Shown: positions 52,040 to 61,524, numbered from the stretch's first letter. The stretch: 64,000 nt of DNA from Pseudoluteimonas sp047602125 (GCA_047602125.1 JASGIB010000001.1:248001-312000); one strand, 5' to 3'. A program made the numbers and translations. The notes: generated by a model from the sequence alone, not told the origin.

Positions 52040-53307
52040 GCGGGGATCCGCACCATCTGCCGCGCCACACCACTCCGACGTGGGAGGTGGAACTGCTGAT
52101 CTCCGGCGTCGCGGTGTTCGCGATGCTGCAGCTGCCGGGCTGGCTGGACGACCGCGTGTTCGCGCTGCTGCCGCGACTGGGCGCGGACTGGGCCGATCCG
52201 GCCACCCTGATCTATATCTACGCGAAATCGGCGGCGATCATCCTGGCGATGACCTTCGCATTGCACCTGCTGCTGCGTGCGCACTGGATCGCGCTGGTGG
52301 GCATGCATTCGATCTATCCGGACGGCGTGCGCTGGGAACGCCTGCGCATGGGCCCGATCCAGCGCGACGCGGAGCGAAGGCGCGCGCGCCCGGCGGCGGA
52401 TGCGATCGAGCGCGCGGACAACCGCGCCACGACGGTGTTCGCCATCGGCGTGATGCTCGCCACGGTGATGCTGTGGCTCACCGTGATCGTGTTCGCCGGC
52501 TATCTCGTCGGCATCAGCCTCGCCAGGGAGTTCGGCATCGATGTCGATCCGGCCTTGTTGTTCGCCGCACTGGGCATGTCGATCCTGATGCCGTACATCG
52601 CGTCGAGCCTGTTCGATCGCCATTTCGGCCACCGGCTTGCGCCGGATTCATGGCTTGCGCGCCTGCTGTCGCGGGTGATGTCGTTCTACTCGCGAATCGG
52701 CATGGGCCGATGGTCGGGTGCGATGCGCCTGGTCGCCAGCCACGAGGGCGAACGCGGCATGATGCTGGTGACGGTGCTGGTCTTCGCCATCGCCTGTACC
52801 AGCGCCATCCTCAGCTTCAAGTTCCTCAAGGATCCGCGGGAGATCGGCGACTACGCCGCCTTCCCCGCCTTCGCCGATGGCAGTCGCACGGTGGATTCCG
52901 CGCATTACGACGACCAGCGCGACGCCGCGCACGATCCGTCGGTCGCCTACATCCAGTCCGCGATCAGCATCGGGCCCTACCTGCGCCTGACCGTGCCCTA
53001 CGACCCGCGACGCGATGCCGCCGCGATGCATGGCTGCGCGATTCCCGCCGGAACGAGCGATGCGAAAGCCGCGGCACGACTCGATTGCCTGCAATCCCTG
53101 CACGGCGTGCAGCTGGATGGAACGCCGATCGACCTGCAATTCGAACTCGGCAGCGACGCGCGCACCGACCGCCCCGCGCTGGTCGCGATGATCGACGTGC
53201 GCGCATTGGCGCCGGGCCGGCACGAACTGCAGGTCGCCCGTCCGCCGGAATCCGGCGAAAAGGACGAGGACGATCCCGGCTTCGACCGCATTCCGTTCTG
53301 GAAATAG
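52036..53307 (+). CDS. Hypothetical multi-span membrane protein
   Basis: A 423-aa inner-membrane protein not recognised by me. Hydrophobic segments lie near residues 20–38, 60–85, 135–160, 168–192 and 243–262. The N-terminal half looks like a membrane core, and the C-terminal ~160 residues (from FKFLKDPREIGDYAAF) form a soluble, probably periplasmic, domain with two cysteines. It overlaps the dehydrogenase gene by four bases, so co-translation is likely, but no functional link is evident. Confidence 0.75.
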   Translation: MSGDPHHLPRHTTPTWEVELLISGVAVFAMLQLPGWLDDRVFALLPRLGADWADPATLIYIYAKSAAIILAMTFALHLLLRAHWIALVGMHSIYPDGVRWERLRMGPIQRDAERRRARPAADAIERADNRATTVFAIGVMLATVMLWLTVIVFAGYLVGISLAREFGIDVDPALLFAALGMSILMPYIASSLFDRHFGHRLAPDSWLARLLSRVMSFYSRIGMGRWSGAMRLVASHEGERGMMLVTVLVFAIACTSAILSFKFLKDPREIGDYAAFPAFADGSRTVDSAHYDDQRDAAHDPSVAYIQSAISIGPYLRLTVPYDPRRDAAAMHGCAIPAGTSDAKAAARLDCLQSLHGVQLDGTPIDLQFELGSDARTDRPALVAMIDVRALAPGRHELQVARPPESGEKDEDDPGFDRIPFWK

Positions 53308-53308
53308 C

Positions 53309-53391
53309 CGTCATTCCCGCGAAAGCGGGAATCTCGTCTTTGATTTTCGAAACAAGCAAAAGACCGGATTCCCGCTTTCGCGGGAATGACG
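53309..53391. repeat. Inverted pair of REP elements
   Basis: Two copies of the ATTCCCGC-x-GCGGGAAT palindrome, CGTCATTCCCGCGAAAGCGG onward (53309–53333) and its inverse (53365–53391), face each other over a 31-base A/T-rich spacer. They fill the gap between the membrane protein gene and dinB. The same unit is found inside ccmH at 40829. Confidence 0.9.
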
Positions 53392-53413
53392 AGCAAGAGC
53401 TTAAAATCCGGAC

Positions 53414-54532
53414 GTGACCGCGACTCCGCGCAAGATCATCCACGTCGACATGGACGCCTTCTACGCGTCGGTGGAACAGCGCGACGAGCCGGCCCTGCGG
53501 GGCAAGCCCGTCGTCGTCGCCTGGCGCGGCGCGCGTTCGGTGGTGTGCGCGGCGAGCTACGAAGCGAGGAAATTCGGCGTGCGTTCGGCCATGCCCGCGG
53601 TGCGCGCCGAACGCCTGTGCCCGCAGGCGGTATTCGTGCCGCCGGATTTCGTGCGCTACAAGGCGGTGTCGCGGCAGGTGCGCGAGATCTTCGCGCGGCA
53701 TACGGACCTCATCGAACCGCTGTCGCTGGACGAGGCCTACCTCGACGTCACCGTGCCGAAACGCGACCTCGGCAGCGCGACCGCGATCGCCGAAGACATC
53801 CGCGCCGCGATCCGCGGGGAAACGCAATTGACCGCGTCGGCCGGGGTCGCGCCGAACAAGTTCCTCGCCAAGATCGCCAGCGACTGGAACAAGCCCGATG
53901 GCCTGTTCGTGCTCAAGCCGGCGATGGTCGATGCCTTCGTCGCGCAATTGCCGGTCGGCCGCGTGCCCGGCGTGGGCAAGGTGATGGAACGCAAACTGGC
54001 AGAACTCGGCATCGCCACCTGCGCGGACCTGCGCGCGCATGGCGCCGAGGAACTGGAAACGCGCTTCGGACGCTGGGGCCGGCGCCTGCACGAACTTTCG
54101 CTGGGCATCGACGAACGCGAAGTGAGCAGCGAACGCCCGACCCTGCAGGTTTCGGCCGAGGACACCTTCGAACGCGACCTGCTGCTCGCCGAACTGGAAC
54201 CGCACATCCGGCGCATGGCGGAGAAGGCCTGGGCCGGCTACCTGCGCGAACGCGAGGCGCATCCGCAACGCATCGCCCGCACCGTGGTGCTGAAGCTCAA
54301 GACCAGCGAGTTCCGCAGCCTCACCCGCAGCCTCACCCCGCCGGAACCGCCGGCGTCGCTCGCGGAATTCGCCGACATCGCCTGCGCGCTGCGCGAACGC
54401 GTCGACCTGCCCTCGCGCACCCGCTACCGGCTCGCGGGCGCGGGACTGGCCGGCTTCGGCGAGGAAGGCGCGCTGGCGCCGCGGGATTTGTTCGGCGCAT
54501 ACAATCCGGATCCGCCCCAAGAGGACAGCTGA
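53414..54532 (+). CDS. dinB: DNA polymerase IV
   Basis: A translesion Y-family DNA polymerase, 372 aa. The catalytic acidic residues are in HVDMDAFYASVE and SLDEAYLDV, and SAGVAPNKFLAKIASDWNKPDG is the family fingers/palm motif. A little finger domain follows. It begins with GTG at 53414. No LexA-type box is visible between the REP pair and the start. The stop overlaps pruA (TGATG). Confidence 0.95.
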   Translation: MTATPRKIIHVDMDAFYASVEQRDEPALRGKPVVVAWRGARSVVCAASYEARKFGVRSAMPAVRAERLCPQAVFVPPDFVRYKAVSRQVREIFARHTDLIEPLSLDEAYLDVTVPKRDLGSATAIAEDIRAAIRGETQLTASAGVAPNKFLAKIASDWNKPDGLFVLKPAMVDAFVAQLPVGRVPGVGKVMERKLAELGIATCADLRAHGAEELETRFGRWGRRLHELSLGIDEREVSSERPTLQVSAEDTFERDLLLAELEPHIRRMAEKAWAGYLREREAHPQRIARTVVLKLKTSEFRSLTRSLTPPEPPASLAEFADIACALRERVDLPSRTRYRLAGAGLAGFGEEGALAPRDLFGAYNPDPPQEDS

Positions 54533-56157
54533 TGTCGCTCGCCATCTCGAAAGTCCCGGTTCCCGCCAACGAACCCGTCCGCGGCTACGTCGCCGGCTCG
54601 CCCGAGCGCGCCAGCCTGCAGGCCACGCTAGCGGAACTGTCCGCGAACAGGCTCGACATGCCGCTGGTGATCGACGGCAAGGACGTACGCACGGGCAAGC
54701 TCGGCCAAGCGGTGATGCCGCACCGGCACGCGCACGTGCTCGGCGACTTCCACCAGGGCGGCGCGTCCGAAGTGCGTTCGGCGATCGATGCGGCGCTGCG
54801 CGCACAAAAGGATTGGGCCGCGTTGCCGTGGGAAGCGCGCGCATCGGTGTTCCTCAAGGCCGCCGACCTCCTCGCCGGTCCGTACCGCGACGTGCTCAAC
54901 GCGGCGACCATGCTCGGCCAGAGCAAGACCTGCCACCAGGCCGAGATCGACAGCGCCTGCGAACTGATCGATTTCTTCCGCTTCAACGTCGCGTTCTACG
55001 AACAGGTGCTGCGCGAACAGCCACAGAGCGGGCCCGGCATGTGGAACCGGCTGGAACACCGGCCGCTGGAAGGCTTCGTGTTCGCGGTGTCGCCGTTCAA
55101 CTTCACCTCCATCGCCGGCAACCTGCCGACCGCGCCGGCGCTTTGCGGCAACACCGTGGTGTGGAAGCCCGCGAGCACGGCGGTGTACAGCGCGCATTTC
55201 CTGATGCAGTTGTTCCGCGAAGCCGGCCTGCCGGACGGCGTGATCAACCTCGTCGCCGGCAGCGGCGGCGACATCGGCGATCCGGTGCTCGCCGATCCGC
55301 ACCTCGCCGGCATCCACTTCACCGGTTCGACCAGGGTGTTCCACCAGATGTGGCGCACGGTCGGCGGCAACATCGACAAGTACCGCGGTTATCCGCGCCT
55401 GGTCGGCGAAACCGGCGGCAAGGACTTCGTGATCGCGCACGCCAGCGCCGATCCGGTCGCGCTCGCCACCGCGCTGGTGCGCGGCGCGTTCGAATACCAG
55501 GGCCAGAAGTGCTCGGCCGCGAGCCGCGCCTACATTCCCTCGAACCTGTGGCCGGGCGTGCGCGATGCACTGGCGTCGCAGGTCGCGGGCATCCGCATGG
55601 GCGATGTCGCGGACTTCCCGAACTTCATGGGCGCGGTGATCGATGGCGCCAGCTTCAAAACGCAGAAGACCGCCATCGACGAGGCGAAATCCGCCAGCGA
55701 TGCCGAGATCCTCGTCGGCGGCGAATGCGACGACCGCGAAGGCTGGTTCGTGCGCCCGACGGTGATCGTGACGAAAAACCCGTCGTACCGCACGCTGTGC
55801 GAGGAACTGTTCGGGCCGGTGCTGACCGTGCACGTCTACGACGAAAGCAAGTGGGAGGAAACGCTGGCCCTGGTCGATTCGACCAGCCCCTACGCCCTGA
55901 CCGGCGCAGTGTTCGCGCAGGATCGCTACGCCATCGAACAGGCGCTGCAGCGGCTGCGCAACGCGGCCGGCAATTTCTACATCAACGACAAGCCGACCGG
56001 TGCGGTCGTCGGCCAGCAACCCTTCGGCGGCGCGCGCGCCTCGGGCACCAACGACAAGGCCGGTTCCATCCTCAACCTGCTGCGCTGGATCAGCCCGCGC
56101 AGCATCAAGGAAACCTTCGTCCCGGCGCGCGACTACCGCTATCCGTTCATGGATTGA
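54532..56157 (+). CDS. pruA: Delta-1-pyrroline-5-carboxylate dehydrogenase
   Basis: A 541-aa aldehyde dehydrogenase that oxidises glutamate gamma-semialdehyde to glutamate, the last step of proline degradation. It is the monofunctional type, without the PutA domains. The general base Glu is in RLVGETGGKDF, and the catalytic Cys in EYQGQKCSAASRAY. SPFNFTSIAGNLPTAPALCGN binds the cofactor. Its start overlaps the dinB stop. It is followed by an MFS transporter. Confidence 0.95.
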   Translation: MSLAISKVPVPANEPVRGYVAGSPERASLQATLAELSANRLDMPLVIDGKDVRTGKLGQAVMPHRHAHVLGDFHQGGASEVRSAIDAALRAQKDWAALPWEARASVFLKAADLLAGPYRDVLNAATMLGQSKTCHQAEIDSACELIDFFRFNVAFYEQVLREQPQSGPGMWNRLEHRPLEGFVFAVSPFNFTSIAGNLPTAPALCGNTVVWKPASTAVYSAHFLMQLFREAGLPDGVINLVAGSGGDIGDPVLADPHLAGIHFTGSTRVFHQMWRTVGGNIDKYRGYPRLVGETGGKDFVIAHASADPVALATALVRGAFEYQGQKCSAASRAYIPSNLWPGVRDALASQVAGIRMGDVADFPNFMGAVIDGASFKTQKTAIDEAKSASDAEILVGGECDDREGWFVRPTVIVTKNPSYRTLCEELFGPVLTVHVYDESKWEETLALVDSTSPYALTGAVFAQDRYAIEQALQRLRNAAGNFYINDKPTGAVVGQQPFGGARASGTNDKAGSILNLLRWISPRSIKETFVPARDYRYPFMD

Positions 56158-56162
56158 ACGTG

Positions 56163-57440
56163 ATGGACGCGGCGAACACCGGCGGCCTCACCCGCGCGCA
56201 ACTCCGCACCCTCGCGCTGGCTTCGCTCGGCGGCGCGCTGGAGTTCTACGACTTCGTGATCTTCGTGTTCTTCGCGACCACGATGGGCGCGCTGTTCTTC
56301 CCGCCCGACCTGCCGGACTGGATGCGGATGGTGCAGACTTTCGGCATCTTCGCCGCCGGCTACCTCGCGCGGCCGCTGGGCGGCGTGGTGATGGCGCATT
56401 TCGGCGACCTCGGCGGGCGCAAGAAGATGTTCATGCTCAGCATCCTGCTGATGGCGATTCCCACGCTGCTGATGGGCCTGCTGCCGACCTACGCGCAGGT
56501 CGGCGTGCTCGCGCCGATCCTGCTGCTGTTGCTGCGGGTGATGCAGGGCGCGGCCATCGGCGGCGAGGCGCCGGGCGCGTGGGTCTTCGTCAGCGAACAC
56601 GTTTCGCCACGGCACCGCAACTTCGCCTGCGGCGCGCTCTCGGCCGGCCTGTGCGCCGGCATCCTGCTCGGTTCGCTGGTCGCGCGCGTGGTCAATGCCG
56701 AATTCGACGAAGCGCATCTCCTCGCATGGGGCTGGCGCGTGCCGTTCGTGCTCGGCGGCGTGTTCGGCCTGTTGGCGATGTTCCTGCGCCGCAAGCTGCA
56801 TGAAACCCCGGTGTTCGCCGAACTGCAGGCGAAACGCGCATTGGCTTCGGAACTGCCGCTGAAATCCGTGCTGCGCGAACACGCCGGCGCGGTGCTGCTG
56901 GCGATGCTGCTGACCTGGCTGCTCACCGCCGCGGTGGTGGTGACGCTTCTGATGATGCCGACGCTGCTGCAGGGCATGGGCGTGGCGCGCGAGGACGCGC
57001 TGGCCGGCAACACACTGGCGATCTGCGCGACCGTCGTCGCGAACCTCGTCGCCGGCTGGCTCGGCGACCGTTTCGGCGCGGGCCGCGTGCTGGCGCTGTG
57101 CAGCGCCCTGCTCGGCCTCGCGTTCTGCTGGTTCTATTTGGGCGCGCAGGCCGGCGAGTATTCGCAATGGCGTTACGCGCTGGCGGGCATCGCGGTCGGC
57201 CTGACCGCGCTGGTCCCGGCGATCGCGGTCGGTGGCTTCCCCGCGCCGGTGCGTTTCTCGGGGCTGTCGTTTTCCTACAACGTGGCCTATGCGATCGCAG
57301 GCGGCCTGACGCCGGTGCTGCTGAGCCTGGCGATGAAGGACAACCACGCCGCGCCGATGCACTACATCGCCGGCATGTCGCTGCTGGGCGTCGCGCTGGG
57401 CCTGTTCGTGGCGATGCGGCGTTCGCGCGCGATCGAATGA
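56163..57440 (+). CDS. MFS transporter (metabolite:H+ symporter type)
   Basis: A 425-aa inner-membrane transporter with twelve predicted spans. The N-terminal SLGGALEFYDFVIFVFFATTMG and the loop motif GDLGGRKKMFMLSILLMA are typical of the ProP/ShiA-type metabolite:proton symporters. The location next to pruA makes proline or a related osmolyte a possible substrate, but specificity cannot be read from the sequence. ATGA overlap with the next gene. Confidence 0.9.
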   Translation: MDAANTGGLTRAQLRTLALASLGGALEFYDFVIFVFFATTMGALFFPPDLPDWMRMVQTFGIFAAGYLARPLGGVVMAHFGDLGGRKKMFMLSILLMAIPTLLMGLLPTYAQVGVLAPILLLLLRVMQGAAIGGEAPGAWVFVSEHVSPRHRNFACGALSAGLCAGILLGSLVARVVNAEFDEAHLLAWGWRVPFVLGGVFGLLAMFLRRKLHETPVFAELQAKRALASELPLKSVLREHAGAVLLAMLLTWLLTAAVVVTLLMMPTLLQGMGVAREDALAGNTLAICATVVANLVAGWLGDRFGAGRVLALCSALLGLAFCWFYLGAQAGEYSQWRYALAGIAVGLTALVPAIAVGGFPAPVRFSGLSFSYNVAYAIAGGLTPVLLSLAMKDNHAAPMHYIAGMSLLGVALGLFVAMRRSRAIE

Positions 57441-57604
57441 TGGACGACGACCCGAAACCACGGCCGCCGGAGAAGCCGTTGCCCGCGGAATGCTGCGAAA
57501 GCGGTTGCGAAGTGTGCGTGTTCGACATCTATGCCGACGAGCTGGAAGCCTACGAAACCGCATTGAAGGCATGGAAGGCACGGCATCCGGATGTCGGGGA
57601 GTAA
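57437..57604 (+). CDS. Small oxidoreductase-like domain protein
   Basis: A 55-aa protein beginning MMDDDPKPRPPEKPLPAECCESGCEVCVFDIYADELEAYE, matching the Oxidored-like domain (Pfam PF09791) with the cysteine motif CC..GC..C. Function unknown. Overlaps the transporter stop; two adjacent ATGs exist. Confidence 0.85.
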   Translation: MMDDDPKPRPPEKPLPAECCESGCEVCVFDIYADELEAYETALKAWKARHPDVGE

Positions 57605-57608
57605 GCCC

Positions 57609-58037
57609 ATGGACGTGCACGACCGGATCGAGGCCTACATCGCAGGTCAACCCGAGCCGAAGCGCGGCGATCTGCAATCGCTGCACGAGCTGATCACGGG
57701 AATGATGCCCGGCTGCAGGCTGTGGTTCCTCGACGGCAAGGACGCGAACGGCCGCGTCGTTTCCAACCCGAACATCGGTTACGGGCAGCAGGCGCTGCAG
57801 CAGGCCGGCGGCAAGAGCCGGGAGTTCTACCAGGTCGGCACCAGCGCGAACACGACGGGAATCTCCGTCTACATCATGGGGCTGAAGGACAGGAAGACGC
57901 TGGCGGAAAAGTTCGGGAAGAAAATCGGCAAGGCCAGCGTTACTGGGTATTGCATCAAGTTCAAATCGTTGAAGGACGTCGATGCCAATGTGCTGGTGGA
58001 GGCGATGCGGCATGGGATCGAGCAAGCGAGCACATAG
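57609..58037 (+). CDS. DUF1801-like protein
   Basis: A 142-aa protein of the DUF1801/YdhG-like type, with IEAYIAGQPEPKRGDLQSLHELITGMMPG near the start and GISVYIMGLKDRKTL...FGKKIGKASVTGYCIKFKSLKDVD later. No enzymatic motif is known. A GGAG lies eight bases before the start at 57609. Codon use is a little less GC-rich than in the upstream operon. Confidence 0.85.
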   Translation: MDVHDRIEAYIAGQPEPKRGDLQSLHELITGMMPGCRLWFLDGKDANGRVVSNPNIGYGQQALQQAGGKSREFYQVGTSANTTGISVYIMGLKDRKTLAEKFGKKIGKASVTGYCIKFKSLKDVDANVLVEAMRHGIEQAST

Positions 58038-58213
58038 GGTCCGCAAGGCTAGGAATACACCCGGGCTATGCCCGCTGCCAATCAGGAATAGCGACAACCG
58101 TCGCGACGATGACCGACTCTCCCGCGAACCGGCGTTCACCAACGTGGCAGGCCATCCAGGCCAGACCGGAATGGCCCGGCGCGGCATCCATTTCAATCCC
58201 AGGAGTCTATGCC

Positions 58214-58675
58214 ATGAGCAAGGGTGATTGTCTGGCGAAGCAATTGGCCAACCATATCGATTGGTTCAAGACGGAGTCGAAATCGCACAAGCGCCTCTAC
58301 CGCACGCTGCGTTACCTGGTCTTTTCCCTGACCGCAGCATCAACCGCGCTGGCCGGGTTCGCGCTCGCCCAACCCGAATACCAGAGGCCGGTCAACATCG
58401 CGATCATATTGGTCACGGCCTCGATCGGTCTCGTGACCTCGATCGAAGGCTTGCGGAAGCCAAGCGAACTCTGGATCCACGAGAGGACGATCTACTATTC
58501 GCTCATGGATCTTCAACGCGAGCTCCAGTTCCATGGCTCCGGAAATCCCGAACCGGGATTCGCCGACGATGTCTTCGATCGCATGCAGATCGTCCTCGGT
58601 TCCGCTCGCGACCGATGGAGCAGGCAGATCGCTGGCAAGACGGCAATCGCACCCGGGCATTCGGGCAACGCCTGA
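58214..58675 (+). CDS. Two-TM SLATT/DUF4231-like membrane protein
   Basis: A 153-aa protein. A basic N-terminal region, HIDWFKTESKSHKRLYRTLRY, precedes two membrane segments at about 31–53 and 60–82, and a helical cytoplasmic part with WIHERTIYYSLMDLQREL follows. This is the layout of DUF4231, which belongs to the SLATT group of two-TM effectors often found in conflict systems. The link is by pattern only. An AGGAG lies nine bases before the start. It is followed by an unknown 165-residue protein. Confidence 0.75.
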   Translation: MSKGDCLAKQLANHIDWFKTESKSHKRLYRTLRYLVFSLTAASTALAGFALAQPEYQRPVNIAIILVTASIGLVTSIEGLRKPSELWIHERTIYYSLMDLQRELQFHGSGNPEPGFADDVFDRMQIVLGSARDRWSRQIAGKTAIAPGHSGNA

Positions 58676-58701
58676 ACGCCCGCATGGTTCGAGGACAAGA
58701 T

Positions 58702-59199
58702 ATGCATTGGGACAGCCGCGAATCGCTTTCCTTGGTCGTTCGCCGATTCATCGTTCCGCCGGAAAGCATCGAACTGGCGATCGCGAACGCGGATGCCGCC
58801 GGGCGCCCTTCCGAAACCTGCCGGATCTGGTGCCGGGAGGACGATGATGCGGCCGGAACCGCCATATATTCGGTCACGCTTCCCGAATGCATGTCGATCC
58901 GGCCCGTCGATTGGCGCCGGTTCGCCTACGACCACGAGAACGTGGCATCCCTCGTGGCCAGGTGCGCGAACGACAATTTCGGGCCGGTCTATTGCGATCT
59001 TCGGTTCCCATCGGAAGCGTTCACAAGTCGCCTCGAATTCGTGTTGGCGCACGCCTTGCGCGACCTGAATTCGATCTTCGACCTCGGCTCCGTGAAGTGC
59101 GAAATGCAACAGGGGAGTCGCCTGCTCATGCAGATCACCGGGGAATACAAGAACGGCGAGGCAACGACCATCTGCATCGAGCAGGCCCTGCCGACATGA
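58702..59199 (+). CDS. Hypothetical protein downstream of the SLATT-like gene
   Basis: A 165-aa protein of unknown family, starting MHWDSRESLSLVVRRFIVPPES. No signal peptide or membrane span. GAGGA lies six bases before the ATG at 58702; an in-frame ATG at 58684 would add six residues. It is 26 bases behind the two-TM gene, so the two are probably one transcript. It ends before the bidirectional terminator at 59231. Slightly less GC-rich than core genes. Confidence 0.72.
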   Translation: MHWDSRESLSLVVRRFIVPPESIELAIANADAAGRPSETCRIWCREDDDAAGTAIYSVTLPECMSIRPVDWRRFAYDHENVASLVARCANDNFGPVYCDLRFPSEAFTSRLEFVLAHALRDLNSIFDLGSVKCEMQQGSRLLMQITGEYKNGEATTICIEQALPT

Positions 59200-59224
59200 G
59201 CTTGGCGTCCATGGCGATGCCGAC

Positions 59225-59254
59225 AAAAAAAACCCGGCTTTCGCCGGGTTTTTC
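59225..59254. terminator. Bidirectional terminator between the unknown gene and pnp
   Basis: AACCCGGC-TTTC-GCCGGGTT (59231–59250) is a perfect 8-bp stem with A8 on one side and T5 on the other. It is a good factor-independent terminator for both converging transcripts. Confidence 0.92.
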
Positions 59255-59278
59255 ATGTCGCGGAATCGAAGGCGCGGC

Positions 59279-61387
59279 TTATTCGGCCGTGACGCCCTCG
59301 CCTTCCTCGACCGCCTTCATCGACAGGCGGATGCGGCCCTGCTTGTCGACTTCCAGCACCTTGACCTTCACCACGTCGCCTTCCTTGAGCTTGTCGGAGA
59401 CCTTCTCCACCCGCTCGTTGGAAATCTGCGACACGTGCACCAGGCCGTCCTTGCCCGGCAGGATGGTGACGAACGCGCCGAAATCCATCAGCTTCACGAC
59501 CTTGCCCTCGTAGATCCGGCCCGGCTCGACGTCGGACGTGATCTGCTCGATGCGCGCCTTCGCGGCCTGCGCGGCGGCGGCGTTCACCGAGGCGATGACG
59601 ATGGTGCCGTCGTCCTGGATGTCGATCTGCGTGCCGGTTTCCTTGGTGATCGCCTGGATCGTCGAACCGCCCTTGCCGATCACCTCGCGGATCTTGTCCG
59701 GGTGGATCTTGATCGTCAGCAGGCGCGGCGCGTACTCGGACAGCTCGCCGCGCGGCGCGGTGATCGCCTTGGCCATCTCGCCGAGGATGTGCATGCGGCC
59801 CTGCTTCGCCTGCGCGAGCGCGACCTTCATGATCTCCTCGGTGATGCCCTGGATCTTGATGTCCATCTGCAGCGCGGTGACGCCGTTCGAGGAACCGGCG
59901 ACCTTGAAGTCCATGTCGCCGAGGTGGTCCTCGTCGCCGAGGATGTCGCTCAGCACCACGTACTTGTCGTCTTCCTTCACCAGGCCCATCGCGATGCCCG
60001 CGACCGGCGCCTTCACCGGCACGCCCGCGTCCATCAGCGCCAGCGAGGAGCCGCAGACCGAGGCCATCGACGAGGAACCGTTCGATTCGGTGATCTCCGA
60101 CACGACGCGAATCGTGTACGGGAACGCCTCCATGCCCGGCATCGTCGCCAGCACGCCGCGCTTGGCGAGGCGGCCGTGGCCGATCTCGCGGCGCTTGGGC
60201 GCGCCGAAGCGGCCGGTCTCGCCGACCGAGTACGGCGGGAAGTTGTAGTGGAACAGGAAGTGTTCCTTCCACTCGCCGGCGACGTTGTCCATGATCTGGC
60301 CGTCGCGCGCGGTGCCGAGCGTGGTGATCACCAGCGCCTGGGTTTCGCCGCGGGTGAACAGCGCCGAACCGTGCACGCGCGGCAGCACGCCGACCTTGCA
60401 GGTGATCGCGCGCACGTCGTCGAGCTTGCGGCCGTCGATGCGGATCTTCGAATCCAGCACCGAATCGCGCATGGTGCGGTATTCGAGTTCGCCGAATTCC
60501 TTGGACATCTCGCCCGCGTTCCAGCCTTCGCTTTCGGCGCGACCGGCGAGGCCGGCCATCACGTCCTTCTTGATCGCGGCGATGGCATCGCGGCGCTGCA
60601 GCTTGTCGCGCACCTGGAAGGCCGAGGCGAGCTGGCCGCCCACCGCTTCCTTCAGCGCGGCGATCATGCCGGCGTTCTTCTCCGGCGCGGCCCACGTCGA
60701 CGGCTTGGTGCCGGCTTCGGTGACGAGTTCGTTGATCGCGTTGATCGCGACCTGCATCTGCTTGTGGCCGAACACCACCGCGCCGAGCATCACGTCCTCG
60801 GACAGTTCCTTGGCCTCGGATTCGACCATCAGCACCGCGTTCGAGGTACCGGCGACGACCAGCTCGAGGTCGGATTCCTTCAGCTCGGAAACCGAGGGAT
60901 TGAGGATGTATTCGCCGTTCTTGTAGCCGACCTTGGCCGCGCCGATCGGGCCCTGGAACGGGGTGCCGCACAGCGCCAGCGCGGCGGAGGCGCCAAGCAG
61001 CGCCGGGATGTCGCCTTCGACTTCCGGATTCAGCGAGACCAGCGTCGCGATGATCTGGATTTCGTTCTTGTAGTCCTCTGGGAACAGCGGGCGGATCGGG
61101 CGGTCGATCAGGCGGCAGATCAGGGTTTCCTTCTCGGTCGGGCGACCCTCGCGCTTGAAGAAGCCGCCGGGGATGCGGCCGCCGGCATAGAACTTCTCCT
61201 GGTAGTCGACGGTGAGCGGGAAGAAGTCCTGGCCTTCGCGCGCGGACTTGGCCGCGACCGCGCTGACCAGCACCTCGGTGCCGTCGACCTTGACCAGCAC
61301 GGCGCCGCCGGCCTGGCGTGCGATTTCGCCGGTTTCCAGGGTGACCTGGTGCTTGCCGTACTGGAAGGTTTTGCTGATTTTCGCCAC
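59279..61387 (-). CDS. pnp: Polyribonucleotide nucleotidyltransferase (PNPase)
   Basis: A 702-aa exoribonuclease of the RNA degradosome. Two RNase PH domains are visible (RPTEKETLICRLIDRPIRPLFP in the first; FNFPPYSVGETGRFGAPKRREIGHG in the second), followed by a KH domain (IREVIGKGGSTIQ) and an S1 domain (GRIYEGKVVKLMDFGAFVTILPGKDGLVH). GTG start at 61387 has AAGGA six bases upstream; the frame upstream is shadow sequence. It follows rpsO with a strong hairpin between, as in E. coli. Confidence 0.97.
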   Translation of the reverse strand: MAKISKTFQYGKHQVTLETGEIARQAGGAVLVKVDGTEVLVSAVAAKSAREGQDFFPLTVDYQEKFYAGGRIPGGFFKREGRPTEKETLICRLIDRPIRPLFPEDYKNEIQIIATLVSLNPEVEGDIPALLGASAALALCGTPFQGPIGAAKVGYKNGEYILNPSVSELKESDLELVVAGTSNAVLMVESEAKELSEDVMLGAVVFGHKQMQVAINAINELVTEAGTKPSTWAAPEKNAGMIAALKEAVGGQLASAFQVRDKLQRRDAIAAIKKDVMAGLAGRAESEGWNAGEMSKEFGELEYRTMRDSVLDSKIRIDGRKLDDVRAITCKVGVLPRVHGSALFTRGETQALVITTLGTARDGQIMDNVAGEWKEHFLFHYNFPPYSVGETGRFGAPKRREIGHGRLAKRGVLATMPGMEAFPYTIRVVSEITESNGSSSMASVCGSSLALMDAGVPVKAPVAGIAMGLVKEDDKYVVLSDILGDEDHLGDMDFKVAGSSNGVTALQMDIKIQGITEEIMKVALAQAKQGRMHILGEMAKAITAPRGELSEYAPRLLTIKIHPDKIREVIGKGGSTIQAITKETGTQIDIQDDGTIVIASVNAAAAQAAKARIEQITSDVEPGRIYEGKVVKLMDFGAFVTILPGKDGLVHVSQISNERVEKVSDKLKEGDVVKVKVLEVDKQGRIRLSMKAVEEGEGVTAE

Positions 61388-61488
61388 GTCTGTTCCTTGG
61401 GTTGCTCTTGCGTTGGCCATGCGCGGCCCCTGCCGGACATGGATGGCCGCGTGCGGCCGTGGGGATTTTCTGGTTGCGGAAACGAAAC

Positions 61489-61512
61489 TGCGGCGCATCT
61501 CTGCGCCGCAGT
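61489..61512. terminator. rpsO–pnp intergenic hairpin
   Basis: ACTGCGGCGC and GCGCCGCAGT form a perfect 10-bp stem with a short loop, 13 bases after the rpsO stop. It occupies the place of the E. coli rpsO terminator / RNase III region, which limits pnp expression. Confidence 0.75.
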
Positions 61513-61524
61513 CGGGGTGTTCGG

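Noticed and set aside
53392..53413. LexA (SOS) box upstream of dinB
   Set aside because: No CTGT-N8-ACAG-like palindrome is present between the REP pair and the GTG start.
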